DNA of 64,000 nucleotides from Perca fluviatilis (lineage: Eukaryota > Chordata > Actinopteri > Perciformes > Percidae): the NCBI RefSeq assembly GCF_010015445.1, contig NC_053119.1:6338550-6402549 (forward strand), in the 5' to 3' direction. Positions within the stretch are counted from its first letter, which is position 1; each line of letters opens with the position of its first letter. Positions 28,801 to 37,139 of this stretch are shown here, piece after piece. Made by a program: the position numbers and the translations under genes. The notes beneath the pieces were generated by a model. The model had not been told where the DNA came from. It made no database searches and saw only the letters and a program-made list of their open reading frames with translations.

Positions 28801-31144
28801 GAGTGCAATATCAAACTTTAAAAAGATACATTTGTGATCTTTTTGTTAATAGGGATAATAGGGGTGATGTTAATGCTAGTTTTTATCTGTTCATTGGTTT
28901 AATTTAAAGCTCTAGTGCGTAACTTTTTGATATTAATGAACGTATGTTACATTCAAGCCGTTGCCAAATTAGCTGCTACAAAGCTAATTAAGACTATCAG
29001 CTCCATACAACTCTCTCTGGATCTGTCAGTATGACTATGTTCAGAAGATTGTGGCGTCAGGCTACTTTCATGCGCAAAAACTTGAGTGACGATAATGACC
29101 TCTTCTGAAGAGTCCTCCGTGTCCTCCTTGGCTACTAGCAACTGTGTGGAGCGATCACGGAAGGCTTGTATCATGTGGATGCGCCGACAGTGTCATTACT
29201 TAGAATTCCTCATTTGGGGGGGGGGGCGACAGAAATTACACACTATGGCTTTAAGGTTTGGGTTTTCAGAGAACCGGAGGTTGGCGTAAGAGCGAGACAA
29301 TTGTAGTGCAGTTGCACTTTTCTAATGATCTTGTTTTCTTGAGGATGACACAGCACACAAGAACAACACAACTATCAACAAAATAGACAGAGGAAGCACC
29401 CGAGCGCCTAAAAAAACCCCCACATTCAGTGATAGTGATAGTGATAGAAATGGATTTGTTTTAAATGCCCTGACGCACCAATAACATCGTGGGCCGAGCT
29501 TCTGTTGCCCTAGTCTTTGCTAGTCACGTACTGTCGCTACTCGTCGGCCCTCGTCTACCTCCCCCCCCACATGTTGAATCGACGTTGGGGCTTTCCGTGA
29601 GAGGAATACATCTGGTTGGTTATTCAGCTTAAGCAAATTAGTGCACAAGAAGAAAAACGGTACTGAGGAAAGCAAACGACTGAAGTCCACAGGGCACACA
29701 CACAGAAGGCTCTTCTCGTTTTTCATCTCCATCTCATCCGATCAATCCAATACACACAGAGCTAAGAGATCAGACTATGAACAAGCCGATGTCTTCAGTA
29801 CTGGTTACGTGATGTTAATGTAAGTTAACCTTGGGTCAAATTTGACCCGTTTTCAAAGTTTTTTTAATAACAGAAAATATGGGACGTCGAAATAAGCGCT
29901 GAAAATGTAAAAAAATAAAATGACACATTAGGAAAAGCAACAAAAACAATGAAAAAACTGTCAAAAACACTGAAAGAAGACCTACAAACTTTAGAAAATG
30001 CACCAAAAACATAAAAAAAAAAGTGCCTAAAACATTGGAAAAGTCACAAAAACGTCGGGAAAAAGACGTGACCAAAGCGTTGAAAAAACCCTCCACAAAG
30101 ACATTAAAAAAACAACAACTTTGAAACAAAGTTTTCACGGTGGACAGGAAGACAACACAAGGGTTAAGTAAACTCGCACTCGTCAGGAGCGCTACGTATT
30201 GTTTGCTAAACACAAACAGCAATATAAGAACTTGCTGTTTGAAAAAAAAAATACGATCTGTATCTGTTTTGCCCTGCAGGCCAAGCTCCTGTTCAGCCTG
30301 TGAAACCAGCAGCAGCTGACATTAAAATCTGCTGAGCTGTCCGTCTACAACCATCTCATTACATCACCTCCCCAAAAAGATCAGATAAACTACAGCCTGA
30401 CTCACAGTTTGTGTGTTTCGGGCCTTATCCGAGAGGATTTTCGTAGCTGGTTATGATTTGGTGTGGAACATGCAGGTAGGATAAGCCATGTTCAGCGTAA
30501 CACCCCCCAGGCATTGCTTTTGATTTTCACGTTTAAAAAAAAGAAAAAGGGTCCTTCTTAAATGAGACTGGTTTGTAGCTGAGTGAAATGCCCCTGAAGT
30601 GATTTAAGTGGCATCCATGACGACAGCTGGTTGAACCTGATAAACGTGAAGGATGGGAGCGTCACAGCTTCCTGTCCTGTTCGGGAAAACGCACGACCGT
30701 CCTTGATGAAGTGGAAGGAAACGCTCGAACTCATTTCCCTTGCTGAAGCAACATTCTGGCATATCTAACTGATATATAACATCAAGTTACACTGAAGACT
30801 CCTGTAGGACCAGTTAACACAAAAATCTGTTATACTTCAGGCGGATGCTAAAGAAAATGTGCACCGAATAATCTGTTGAATTAGTCTTTTTTGTCCCGAA
30901 ACAAAAGAAACTTTGATAACAATGATATAAAACCAAGCAAATGAGCAAAATCTCACATTGAAGAAGCTAACTAATCAATTAAGTGGTTTTTAATTGTTTC
31001 AGCACTAATTAGAGCTATAAAAAAAAAAATATGGGCCCATATCAAACTACTAGCCTACATAACATGTTTAATAGGGGTGATGGAAAAAAAAAAAAAAATC
31101 GATGCAGCATAGTATCGCGATATTTTTCGTGGCAATACTGTATC

Positions 31145-31197
<53 letters not shown>

Positions 31198-32643
31198 GCA
31201 ATATGTTTAAAATCACAATAATATCGTATTGTGACATAAGTATCGGGATGATATCGTGAGGCCTCTGGTGATTCCCACCCCTAATGTTTAAGGGTTCAAT
31301 TTGTAGTTAAGAAACCATTTAATTATTTATAATCATGTTTCATTTGTAACTGAAGACAGGGCTGTCACTAACAATGATTATAACTGACAATCCGATGATT
31401 ATTTTCTCCATCAGTCTTTATGAATTGAAAATGGTGATCATTTCCTAAATCCAAACTTAACATAATTCACACTGCTTGTTTTCTCTGACAAATGGTAAAA
31501 AAAAAATCATAAGATATTCAGTGTACTGTACATACAAGACTAAAGAAACAACCCAGACTGATCTCAATAAGTGCCGTATGTATGACACGCCAATTCGTAT
31601 GCCATTTGGGCGTGTTATCAAGACGCATAATCGCTTTTTAGCGTGTTTATCAACGCCATTTGGCCTCCATTGACTTACATTACCTTGCAATTGCGTTTTA
31701 AATTACACCGTAGCAAGTAGTATGAAAGGCCGAAAATCCGCACAGGGAACCGTCCCGTTCTTCTTTAACTAAACCCAACCCGTCCGCTGTATACGGCGTA
31801 GACATACATGGATAGCTCAAAATGCGTACAGATAACACGCCACTTGGCTTTAGAAAGTGGCGTGTTAGTTTACGCGAAGTCATGAGGTCACATTGAACAA
31901 GCAAATATTTACATTCAATGACCTAAAACCAGTTGATTTTGCCATTTTTTGCTTCAAAAATGTGCTTACACAATAAATGATCAAATATGTTGCAGGCATG
32001 TTTTTAACTGCAAAATGAAATACATGTTACTGATGTTAACACATTTTAACAAAAACATACAATATAAACTTGTAGTTTTTTTTATGTCTGGATACTATTT
32101 TAATATTATGTAAGCATTAGGCTAGTCCCTGCATTTAAAAACCTGTCAAATTAAATTTGGAGTGATAAGCAGATTCAAAGTTTTGACTCTTGGTGATGGA
32201 AGCTAACAAACTGTTTATATATGGTTCACGAATTGTGCCTTTAAACTTAAACAGAAGCTAATGGATAAACCAAATAAAGAGGAGACGCCATAGTTTTTTG
32301 AACAGCTTTCAAAATGCGTGTAAACAGATAGAACGTGAAGGAGTCTGAAGGGTCACCGATTTCGATGTAACACCGGGGCCCCCCGGTTTGAACGCCACAG
32401 CGGTGTTAAAACAGGTTTCTGCTGCTTCGTGTGAACTGAGAAATGAAAAGCATAAACTGACGTTTCTTTATAACGTGTGGGTGAACGTACCTGGCCATTA
32501 TTTAAACCTGCAGGTGGTAAACAAACGGGGAAACTTACAGCGCATTTCCTGCCCAGGTAGCCGAACAGGCACTCGTTCTCCTGCGGGGTCAGGAGGATGG
32601 AGCCGACGTTAAGAGCCCTGCGGGGCGGCGGGTGGCTGTTCAT
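617..32643 (-). CDS. wasl: N-WASP (neural Wiskott-Aldrich syndrome protein-like), ten coding exons, 3' end outside the window
   Basis: Actin nucleation-promoting factor: it receives Cdc42 and PIP2 signals and activates the Arp2/3 complex at membranes. Exons on the minus strand are 32539-32643, 23553-23687, 21542-21628, 19271-19367, 16647-16670, 8151-8352, 7747-7789, 4877-5030, 862-1506 and 617-725; all have AG/GT borders and matching phases. The predicted order is WH1/EVH1 (about residues 1-140), basic stretch (193-207), CRIB/GBD (208-282, containing [16 protein letters not shown]), a long proline-rich region, two WH2 motifs ([15 protein letters not shown] and [14 protein letters not shown]) and the central helix ([19 protein letters not shown]). 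The Tyr in the VIYDFIEK motif, a known kinase target in N-WASP, is kept (about residue 263). About 533 residues are visible; the human protein has about 505. The final acidic exon is not in the window. Fish often have two wasl copies and I cannot say which this is. Exon 9 has an apparent one-base frameshift. Confidence 0.95.
726..861 (-). other. wasl intron 9 (136 bp)
   Basis: Short intron with gtaaga donor and ttcag acceptor. Nothing else is recognised in it. Confidence 0.85.
862..1506 (-). CDS. wasl: wasl coding exon 9 (proline-rich region and WH2 motifs), apparent one-base frameshift
   Basis: Starts [15 protein letters not shown] and runs through proline tracts that recruit profilin and SH3 proteins, then a nine-His run (about 1226-1254), a Gly6 run, and two actin-binding WH2 motifs, ending IQLKN at a gtaaga donor. 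The first part (to SRGGRGAP) is in one frame and the rest (from [13 protein letters not shown] on) in another; the switch is near 1388-1400 and fits one extra base. The exon is 645 nt; entering in phase 1 and leaving in phase 0 requires one base fewer. A sequencing error in a GC-rich tract and a true lesion are both possible. Confidence 0.9.
1625..2230. repeat. Degenerate AT-rich DNA-transposon-like repeat
   Basis: Contains ataccgatgcc and ccagatatcgatccgatacc near one side and repeated atatatcg/gtatcgtgatacg motifs, ending ccaatacacagcc. These resemble the palindromic termini of fish hAT-like non-autonomous elements. It may be two joined fragments; no target-site duplication was found. Confidence 0.45.
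3573..4492. mobile_element. Foldback element with ~350-bp inverted arms and TTAA target site
   Basis: Left arm 3573 to about 3930 (agcgtaactctcgccaaaatg...) pairs with the right arm from about 4140 to 4492 (...cattttggcgatagttact), separated by about 200 bp. It is flanked by TTAA at 3569-3572 and 4493-4496. A TTAA target with AG-starting ends fits Kolobok or piggyBac-type non-autonomous elements. No transposase is encoded. Confidence 0.8.
4877..5030 (-). CDS. wasl: wasl coding exon 8 (GTPase-binding/autoinhibitory domain)
   Basis: Encodes [20 protein letters not shown] through VKNELRRQ, the GBD helices that clamp the C-terminal VCA segment in the closed state. It is almost identical to human N-WASP, including the VIYDFIEK tyrosine. 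It ends in phase 1 (cagg before gtgaga), which joins exon 9 as Ala. Confidence 0.96.
6739..6867. repeat. Short inverted-repeat (MITE-like) element
   Basis: The ends atacatgcctgcaaact and agtttgcaggtatgtgtat are near-perfect inverted repeats around an interior of about 90 bp. Superfamily is unknown. Confidence 0.55.
7372..7670. repeat. Dispersed GT/GGTTAG-rich repeat
   Basis: Runs from a short (GT)n through a stretch with complementary gtggggtcc and ggaccccac blocks, then degenerate ggttaggg/gggttaag units, to gggtccccacaaagatag. It resembles a common microsatellite-associated fish repeat, not a true telomere, because the hexamers are irregular. Confidence 0.55.
7672..7732. repeat. (GT)n microsatellite
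   Basis: About 30 uninterrupted GT units, reading as (CA)n in the wasl transcript, starting 15 bases downstream of the exon 7 donor. Confidence 0.95.
7747..7789 (-). CDS. wasl: wasl coding exon 7 (CRIB motif)
   Basis: A 43-nt exon completing a Gln codon and encoding [14 protein letters not shown], the Cdc42-binding CRIB core. The donor is gtgagt. A long (CA)n tract in transcript sense begins 15 bases into the downstream intron. Confidence 0.95.
8151..8352 (-). CDS. wasl: wasl coding exon 6 (basic region, start of CRIB)
   Basis: Encodes [16 protein letters not shown], then a His/Asn-rich stretch ([14 protein letters not shown]) longer than in mammals, then the lysine-rich PIP2-binding segment [14 protein letters not shown] and the start of the CRIB (ADIGTPSNF). 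The acceptor lies beside a (CT)n tract and the donor is gtgagt in phase 2. Confidence 0.95.
8361..8401. repeat. (GA)n microsatellite forming the exon 6 polypyrimidine tract
   Basis: On the minus strand this is (CT)n running up to nine bases before the exon 6 acceptor, so it serves as the pyrimidine tract. Confidence 0.9.
8932..10539 (+). mobile_element. Tc1-like (DD34E) transposon, nearly full length
   Basis: A 1608-bp element with about 218-bp terminal inverted repeats beginning cagtgccttgcgaaagtatt, flanked by TA duplications (8930-8931, 10540-10541). The length and the single central transposase are typical of fish Tc1 elements. It lies in wasl intron 5, antisense to that gene. Confidence 0.95.
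9305..10375 (+). pseudogene. Tc1-like transposase with two in-frame stop codons
   Basis: The reading frame from ATG 9305 stays in one frame to 10375 (about 356 codons) but is broken by stops at 9371-9373 and 9695-9697. The N-terminal paired-like DNA-binding region ([21 protein letters not shown]) is followed by the catalytic domain: first Asp in [10 protein letters not shown], second in FQQDSDPK, and Glu in [10 protein letters not shown], with 34 residues between the last two (DD34E). The Tc1 family usually has about 340 residues, so almost all of it is present. It would not give a full-length protein as read. Confidence 0.93.
10720..10920. repeat. Dispersed repeat copy (gtgacagtaaactgaatat family)
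   Basis: Shares a block running through gtgacagtaaactgaatat, caaaacaagacatttgagga and gatgtcatcttgggct with 17955-18290 and, inverted, with 41462-41650. It is a known type of dispersed fish repeat, probably a non-autonomous DNA element. Confidence 0.7.
12762..12973 (+). mobile_element. tRNA-derived SINE
   Basis: The tRNA-like head has an A box (tagctcagttggtagagc) and B box (ggttcgactcc); a non-tRNA body follows, ending in aataaaggcctaaaaatgcc and an A-rich tail. It is flanked by the 10-bp duplication CCTCCAGCCT (12752-12761 and 12974-12983). A functional tRNA is unlikely because the head does not close into a proper acceptor stem. Confidence 0.88.
12990..13405. repeat. Inverted-repeat element (agactgtat ends)
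   Basis: The ends tatagactgtataagtg and catatacagtctatg are inverted relatives; the interior includes an (AT)n run at 13223-13248. It looks like a non-autonomous DNA element of unknown superfamily. Confidence 0.5.
13770..13865. repeat. (CA)n microsatellite
   Basis: About 48 uninterrupted CA units. Confidence 0.97.
15730..16145 (+). mobile_element. 3' tail of a non-LTR retrotransposon (L2-like)
   Basis: Contains the block gagcctgggtctgtccgag, gggagtttttcctcgccact, cttgctcttgggggaatt and an end gatactataaataacattga resembling a short-repeat tail. This matches the 3' end of a common teleost L2-type LINE as I recall it. No ORF is retained. Confidence 0.65.
16225..16345. repeat. Fragment of the agctatagtgcg TTAA family
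   Basis: The core gactatcagctccacacaac through cttttcgcg-like sequence matches interiors of 28908-29250 and 53427-54455. Both ends are missing. Confidence 0.6.
16647..16670 (-). CDS. wasl: wasl coding exon 5, a 24-nt microexon
   Basis: Joined to the single G left by exon 4, it reads EKRGDPKN and leaves one G for exon 6. This matches the EKRRDPPNG stretch of mammalian N-WASP. The acceptor is tcttttgcag and the donor gtacgt. It is too short for ORF detection and was found by phase and homology. Confidence 0.9.
17227..17520. mobile_element. hAT-like MITE with 8-bp duplication
   Basis: A 294-bp element with ends tagggctgtgcaatt and cgagcagcccta, flanked by GTTAGGAC on both sides (17219-17226, 17521-17528). 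Its interior has repeated taatcgtgat motifs. Confidence 0.85.
17955..18290. repeat. Dispersed repeat copy (gtgacagtaaactgaatat family)
   Basis: The longest of three related copies (see 10720-10920, 41462-41650). It starts near tagagctgcgaagac and ends near aaactttagttgca. Confidence 0.7.
18365..18528. mobile_element. hAT-like MITE with 8-bp duplication
   Basis: A 164-bp element with ends tagagcccgacc and gtcgggctcta, flanked by TCCTCCTC (18357-18364, 18529-18536). Confidence 0.85.
19271..19367 (-). CDS. wasl: wasl coding exon 4 (end of WH1 domain)
   Basis: Encodes [18 protein letters not shown] through NRRQRKT, the C-terminal helix of the WH1 domain. The exon starts in phase 0 and ends after one base of the next codon. 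The donor is gtacgt. Confidence 0.95.
19629..20135. repeat. Inverted-repeat element (tggtacagatcc ends)
   Basis: The ends tggtacagatccatttg and caaatggatctgtacca are perfect inverted repeats. The segment 19752-19930 is repeated inverted at about 170-345. A non-autonomous DNA element is the simplest explanation. Confidence 0.7.
20534..21095. repeat. Inverted-repeat element (cagtgtttcc ends), hAT-like
   Basis: The ends cagtgtttcctttaggat and gaggaaacactg are inverted; a shorter relative is at 27393-27706. The termini resemble hAT elements, but no clean 8-bp duplication was seen. Confidence 0.65.
21542..21628 (-). CDS. wasl: wasl coding exon 3 (WH1 domain)
   Basis: Encodes 29 residues from [14 protein letters not shown] to ISFTGD, continuing the WH1 domain. 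The acceptor is preceded by a t-run and the donor is gtaagt; both ends are phase 0. The middle ([11 protein letters not shown]) differs more from mammalian N-WASP than the flanking exons do. Confidence 0.95.
21848..23470 (-). mobile_element. AGTGCTC-family TTAA element, copy C, truncated and interrupted
   Basis: The right end cataatatgagcact matches the left end of 57816-58444 in reverse; the interior matches too (ttttagctacagagtgag, gctgcagctcctcttttcac). The other end is cut off near 21848. The hAT-like element 21903-22888 sits inside. The duplication next to the right end is TTAG, a decayed TTAA. Confidence 0.7.
21903..22888. mobile_element. hAT-like non-autonomous element nested in copy C
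   Basis: A 986-bp element with ends tagtgttaatttcgtca and tgacaaaattaacacta, flanked by TACTGCAC (21895-21902, 22889-22896). The interior is rich in gactaaaa and agtcgactaaaa repeats and has no transposase. Confidence 0.88.
23553..23687 (-). CDS. wasl: wasl coding exon 2 (WH1 domain)
   Basis: Encodes 45 residues, from [18 protein letters not shown] to RVFDIK, the core of the WH1/EVH1 domain that binds WIP-family proline peptides. The [14 protein letters not shown] block is nearly identical to vertebrate N-WASP. The acceptor is a cag after ctgtgtgttc, the donor is gtgagc, and both ends are phase 0. Confidence 0.96.
25134..25993. repeat. Dispersed teleost repeat (gctgcaagcagcgatgg family)
   Basis: Begins taaagctgcaagcagcgatg and ends with an (AAC/AAT)n stretch, cttcagtttcaatagggcc and cgctcgggccctaat. 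It interrupts an older repeat (24905-26165). Class is uncertain; the ends resemble a widely dispersed fish family. Confidence 0.6.
27311..27355. repeat. Short tandem repeat, 20-bp unit
   Basis: The unit caccagctatagacaggtta occurs twice in perfect tandem plus a partial third. Confidence 0.85.
27393..27706. repeat. cagtgtttcc-family element, second copy
   Basis: The ends gtgtttcctttaggat and agagaaaacactg match 20534-21095; the interior is shorter and shares ggccgccact and agcagtgggggc. Confidence 0.65.
28908..29250. mobile_element. TTAA MITE (agctatagtgcg family)
   Basis: A 343-bp element starting agctctagtgcgtaac and ending cacactatggct, flanked by TTAA (28904-28907, 29251-29254). It is inverted relative to 61785-62129. 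Confidence 0.8.
29829..30163. mobile_element. piggyBac-like TTAA MITE
   Basis: A 335-bp element with ends ccttgggtcaaatttgac and gacaacacaaggg, flanked by TTAA (29825-29828, 30164-30167). CCY-starting ends with a TTAA target fit piggyBac. The A-rich interior has repeated caaaaac motifs. Confidence 0.7.
31072..31283. mobile_element. hAT-like MITE with 8-bp duplication and internal (TA)n
   Basis: A 212-bp element with ends taggggtg and caccccta, flanked by ATGTTTAA (31064-31071, 31284-31291). A (TA)n run occupies 31151-31192. Confidence 0.87.
31560..31910. repeat. Unclassified inverted-motif segment
   Basis: Contains repeated acgccaattcg, gggcgtgttatc, aacacgccactt and gtggcgtgtta motifs in opposite orientations. 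It probably belongs to a dispersed repeat, but no borders are clear. Confidence 0.35.
32539..32643 (-). CDS. wasl: wasl coding exon 1 (start codon)
   Basis: Encodes 35 residues beginning [20 protein letters not shown] and ending GRKCA. The ATG at 32643-32641 follows gcc with G at -3, a good initiation context, and the protein start matches N-WASP. The donor is gtaagt and the exon ends in phase 0. Confidence 0.95.
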
Positions 32644-32830
32644 GGCTCCAAATTCTTCTAGTTAACCCCCCGAAACGATGCGGTTATGCCCGGACGGACT
32701 CAGCGAGCACTGCTAATTACAGAAAATCCATGCGTACTCCGGTTGCAGTGGCCTGCAACCGGATCATCTCCGCTGAGTCCGACTCCGAACTGGAGGGCGG
32801 AGGAGGACCGGAGGGGGTGTTTTGCAGGCT
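32644..32830 (-). promoter_or_regulatory. Putative wasl 5' UTR/promoter region with nested dyad
   Basis: GC-rich and lacking a TATA box upstream of the wasl ATG. A perfect 11-bp inverted repeat (32695-32705 with 32771-32781) encloses a perfect 10-bp stem with a 4-base loop (32739-32748, 32753-32762). The transcription start cannot be placed from sequence alone, so this may be promoter DNA or folded 5' UTR. Confidence 0.5.
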
Positions 32831-34309
32831 TGTTCCTGCTTAACAAAGACACTTAACTTCTCAGTTTTGTGTAAAATGAAAAAAATTAAGGACTAGCTGT
32901 GTGCCTGTACGCGGATAAAAGCTCAACTTTCATTCGGAAACTCCTGCAGCCGCAGCAGCGATGCGTACATCCAACATGGCAGCAAGACGGAGCAGACCAC
33001 TTTAAAGAGGGAAGAGAGGGGCGTGTGGGTTTGCACAAACTCTTTAACTTCTCACTGCAATATGAATAGCATTGTGAAACTGGTGAACACACAAAGAGTG
33101 AGATATAATTCAAAATTTATTTTAAGGTAGAACTGTGTGTAACGTGTGTTTTGGTCCATTGTGAAGATGCTAAAACAGAATGGTTTGGTCCGATGTGGCA
33201 GCAGGAATGCAGCTCTGCGGAGGGAAGGGGAGGGGCGATGGTATGTGACGCAGAACGAAGGAGGAGCCAGATGGTGGACGTATAAAATGTAAATAAGACG
33301 CCTTTGGTGGTCATAAATAATTTATAAAATGTAGAATAGTTTGTACATACGATGCTTTCTCTGGGGGAAATAATAAAATATTCGAAGCTTGCACCAAAAG
33401 AAATGACAATAATGCCACAATTCTCTAAAGAAAAGATTCTATTATACAATTATATAAACTTGTCTTTTATGCTTATGTTTGCTGCTTTTTAGTAACACTG
33501 TTTAGTCCTGTGTTCACAGGACGCCCACCCATGCAACAGAGAGTGAACAACTCTCACTGGACCAAGCTGTATAAATAAAGGTTGAAAGAATATTGATGAT
33601 GATGTCAATTTATTGTTGCATCCATCACTTTGTTTCAGAGCTAGATGAACAACTACAGGCCAAATCACCTTCATTCCTGCACGTCCACCAACTGCCCTTC
33701 TCTCCCTTAATTAAATCCCATTGTTTTACACTTCAAAAGAATGTCTCCTCATGATATGTGTCCCACCCAAACTGGAACTACAACACGTGTCTCTACATTA
33801 AAGACGCAACAAGCTGCAGCCCTGTTCTGACTTAAAGTAAAAGTCATGACAAATTAACTTTAATTAACTTTTTAGGTAAAAGCCCAGACACTCCTATTAT
33901 CAAAACAAATAGGAGGGTTGTGAAGGCGGCGGTGGCAGATGGATAGATGTCGGCGCCCTGCAGGTCCCGCCCGCCTGCTGCAGGGTTAAAGCCCATCAGC
34001 AGCATTAACACCAAAACTAATCTGTGGACCAGCTGCTTCTTCACTCTGCTGCATAAAACACAAGAGCAGAGGCCAAACAAGTTAGGCAAGCACGAGTTAA
34101 AGGACCGTTCACAACTATCACAGAACCTGCATTGTAACAAAGTGATGTCCTAGTAGTGTGTCCCATAGAGGCTGCAGTGTTCATTTACACAGTCAGAAAG
34201 GGTTAGACAGCAGCAACATCCTGCTGATTTATCTATTCTCAGACCCTGACCAGTAGTGAAGATAAGAATGTAAAGATTGTCTTGAGTGTGGTGCTATAAA
34301 AGAAAGGTC
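32831..34309. other. Intergenic, no gene recognised
   Basis: Begins upstream of wasl. Two G/A-rich blocks with atggcagcaagacgg and gtggcagcaggaatg (about 32975 and 33195) look loosely related to each other. Nothing else is recognised. Confidence 0.5.
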
Positions 34310-34364
34310 ATGGGGTCCAGAGATGGAGACTCAAGTTTGAGACTTGAACTCGAGTTGCACTTAA

Positions 34365-35008
34365 AGGAATAATCCGGCCCAAAATGAAGCTAGGGGTTAA
34401 TAGCACATGACTACCAAGTCGACCGTTCTCTGGGATGCTAATTGAATGTGACCAGTTTTAGCCCAAACCGCTAATTAGCTTTGTAAGTGTACGGAAAGTT
34501 TATTTAAAAGATAGTTTAGAAAGACAGTACCGTTCACGTATACATGCGGGCGCCATCTTGATAAAGCAGCCACGAGCAGTCGAACGACAAACGCCGTGCT
34601 TGAGCTAGGTTGCTGGTTACTGCTTGCATGGCGTTCGATGTTCGACTGGTTGTGACTGCTTTCCCAAGATGGCGCCCGCATGTATACGTGAACGGTATTG
34701 TCTTTATAAACTATCTTTTTAATAAACTGTCTGTACACTTACAAAGTTCTCAATGCTTCTGTTTACATGTAGGGACCCTGATTATGCTACCGTGGAAGTG
34801 TGGTGCTATTTTGAGCCTTGTTAGTGGTGTAGAAATAGAGATTTCCTTTTACTTTCCTCGTGCCCCGATGACTAGCGTTATAAGCTAATTAGCGGTTTGG
34901 GCTCAAACTGGTCACATTCGATTAGCATGAAAACATATCCCAGAGAACGGTCGACTCTGTACACCTGTGCTATTAACCCCTAGGTTCACTTTGCGCCGGA
35001 TTTGTCCT
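34365..35008. mobile_element. Foldback TTAA element nested in the hAT element
   Basis: The inverted arms begin aggaataatccggc and end gccggatttgtcct; a second block (cgccatcttgataaag with cccaagatggcgcc) mirrors across the centre. It is flanked by TTAA at 34361-34364 and a decayed GTAA at 35009-35012. Confidence 0.72.
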
Positions 35009-35229
35009 GTAAGTCGCACACATAGTGACTTCAGACTTGACTTGAGACTCATCCTCAAAAGGACTCAACTCGGCCTCGAGATGCGGGACTCGTGAACAAT
35101 CTTTTTTTTTTTAGGAACCGTATCATGAACGTTAATTACCCCCCTCCCTGCGTAACCTATAACCTCCCTATGTAAGACGTAATACTGCTGCGCGCCGCCA
35201 CACGTGACTCGTGAGAGAGGACAACAAAC

Positions 35230-35343
35230 ATGTCGACTGCACCGGCAGCTGCTGTGCCATTCATCATAAGCTTTGGCTTTAAAAACTTTATACAACAAGG
35301 CTCAAACAAAAGAAGAGCTGAATGCAGAATATGTGGAGTCTAG
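35230..35343 (+). pseudogene. hAT transposase N-terminal remnant (BED-type zinc finger start)
   Basis: A 37-codon frame from ATG to TAG contains SFGFKNFIQQGSNKRRAEC and a Cys-x2-Cys pair (CRICG), as at the start of a BED finger. It lies at the inner right side of the hAT element, where the 5' part of a transposase gene would be kept after internal deletion. The catalytic domain is absent. Confidence 0.55.
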
Positions 35344-35407
35344 CCCAGAGACTTGAGACTTGACTTGGACTCTAGCTCAGAGACTTGTGGGCATCTCTGA
35401 TGGGGTC

Positions 35408-37135
35408 TGTACAATGTAAAGGGTTAATCGTCTGGAGGACAGGAATGGAATCAGGAAACATCATGACAATCTGATCGGTAGGTGTTGAGATATTTTTAGC
35501 CATAGCGGCACACTTTAGTCTAGACTGAAATATCTCAACAACTATAAGATGCATCTGATACAACCACTCATTTCTCCCTTTACTTTCCTTCAGTCTGTCG
35601 CACCTGCAAGCAGCTTCAGCTCCTGTCAACATCCTCAAAAAAAGGTCATGCGGTGTTTGGCTACAAATAAAGGGACAGATTACATAATAACAAGAGCGTT
35701 ACCTCTTAAACAGAACCTGAAACCCTTGTGGCTGTGTTACGTTCTGGTCTATTTTCTGCTCCTGTGGTTGCAGACCAGATAAGATAAGAGAAACTGCATT
35801 GTCGCCTATCTACATAAAGCACAGTAGAGTTTCAAAGTTAAAATAATATAATTTAAATAGGCCTATTTGTTTGCAATTTTAAAAGAAGAATCTCTGGTAT
35901 TTTGACTGAAATGGAGAAATTGTTCAAGATGTGTTGGAGGCAATTAGGGCTTCAGCGTCTCTGCATATAAATGTATTTCAGATATGGCACCACTAGATGG
36001 CGGTAAACACTGGGCTGTCCAACCTTACATCTCTGATTTCACCCAAACTTTACTGTACAACTCAACTGGGACAACATTACAAAACTGTAAAACATGAAAC
36101 CTGCACACGCTGCTTAATTTTCTCCAAACTCTTTTTTTTCGGCACGTTTTTGTTCTGTTCATAAATAAAATGTATCTGAGATGAGCCTGCTGCAATTCGC
36201 AGCCGAATTTAATTTCTATGAATTACTTTCCACTTAAGGAATTGTTCATTATGTGATCCTTAATTACTCTCTATTGAGCAGGGCAGATTTCCCTCTTCAC
36301 AGTTTTAAAGGTTTTTGTAGTAAATAAAGAGAAATTACATTGTTATACTTTTTCAGCCTGTTTCTGTGTTTGATAAATGACAATTCAGCAGAGTTAAATG
36401 ATGCATTTGACCAATCAGATGGGCTGCACACCCCATAGAGCCCACATAACACATGAGCATGATTTCAATATTTGGAATATATACTGTATATCAATATTTC
36501 AAAACAAAGACTTCAAGAAAACATATAGGCCTATATAAGATTTTAATTTTAAAAAGTATATATTTTGCTGCAGATCAGAACAGTTGTTTGTTCGGGGAAT
36601 TCATCAATCATCAACTAAATGGTTCAGACAAATGTGAAGAGCATCTGAAATGATGCCCTGTTCCCAGAATTCTCCTCTGTGGCCCAGACGTAACCTGGGC
36701 TCTTTGCTCTCAGTCTGCCAGTGTAATCTAATCAAAACTGCTGCAGAACGGCATGATGGGAGTCATCATGTCTGTCTGTGTCGTTTCCTGTCCGCAAGTT
36801 CAATCACGGATCAGACAACTGACTGATCACGGCCACTTTACACAGTGATTGGCCAGGCGTGAGAAAGTAAACAGGGTTTGAACTTTTTCATTTTTCACAG
36901 AACTACAAATGAGAGCAACACTATAAAGGTCTCCAAGGAGAGACTGTCTGAAAATGTGCTCTATTATCACCGTATTTAAACAATAGTGTCTCCCCCCCTC
37001 TTTTATGTGGCTTTTCACTCTGCCTTCGAGTGTCCGAGGCTGTTCTGAACAGCTATACCCTAAATGACATGTATAATCAGCATAATCCAATAGTCTGCAG
37101 CAGATTCAACCTCCAAAGATCGTACATTTATGAAA
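35408..37135. other. Intergenic, no gene recognised
   Basis: A fragment with gttgagatattt and its inverted partner (35480-35545) belongs to a dispersed motif also seen elsewhere. The rest, including the AT-rich 35800-36650, shows nothing recognised. Confidence 0.5.
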
Positions 37136-37139
37136 TAAA

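Larger units (their letters stand above)
23688..32538 (-). other. wasl intron 1 (8.9 kb)
   Basis: Contains a dispersed repeat (25134-25993) set inside an older one (24905-26165), a 20-bp tandem duplication (27311-27355), and elements at 27393, 28908, 29829, 31072 and about 31560-31910. I recognise nothing in 23700-24775, 26310-27290, 27710-28900, 29260-29820, 30170-31060 and 31915-32530. Confidence 0.7.
34318..35399. mobile_element. hAT element remnant with 8-bp duplication
   Basis: A 1082-bp element with ends cagagatgg and catctctg, flanked by ATGGGGTC (34310-34317, 35400-35407). It has repeated gagacttgac-type subterminal motifs, a nested TTAA element (34365-35008) and a transposase remnant (35230-35343). 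Confidence 0.88.
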
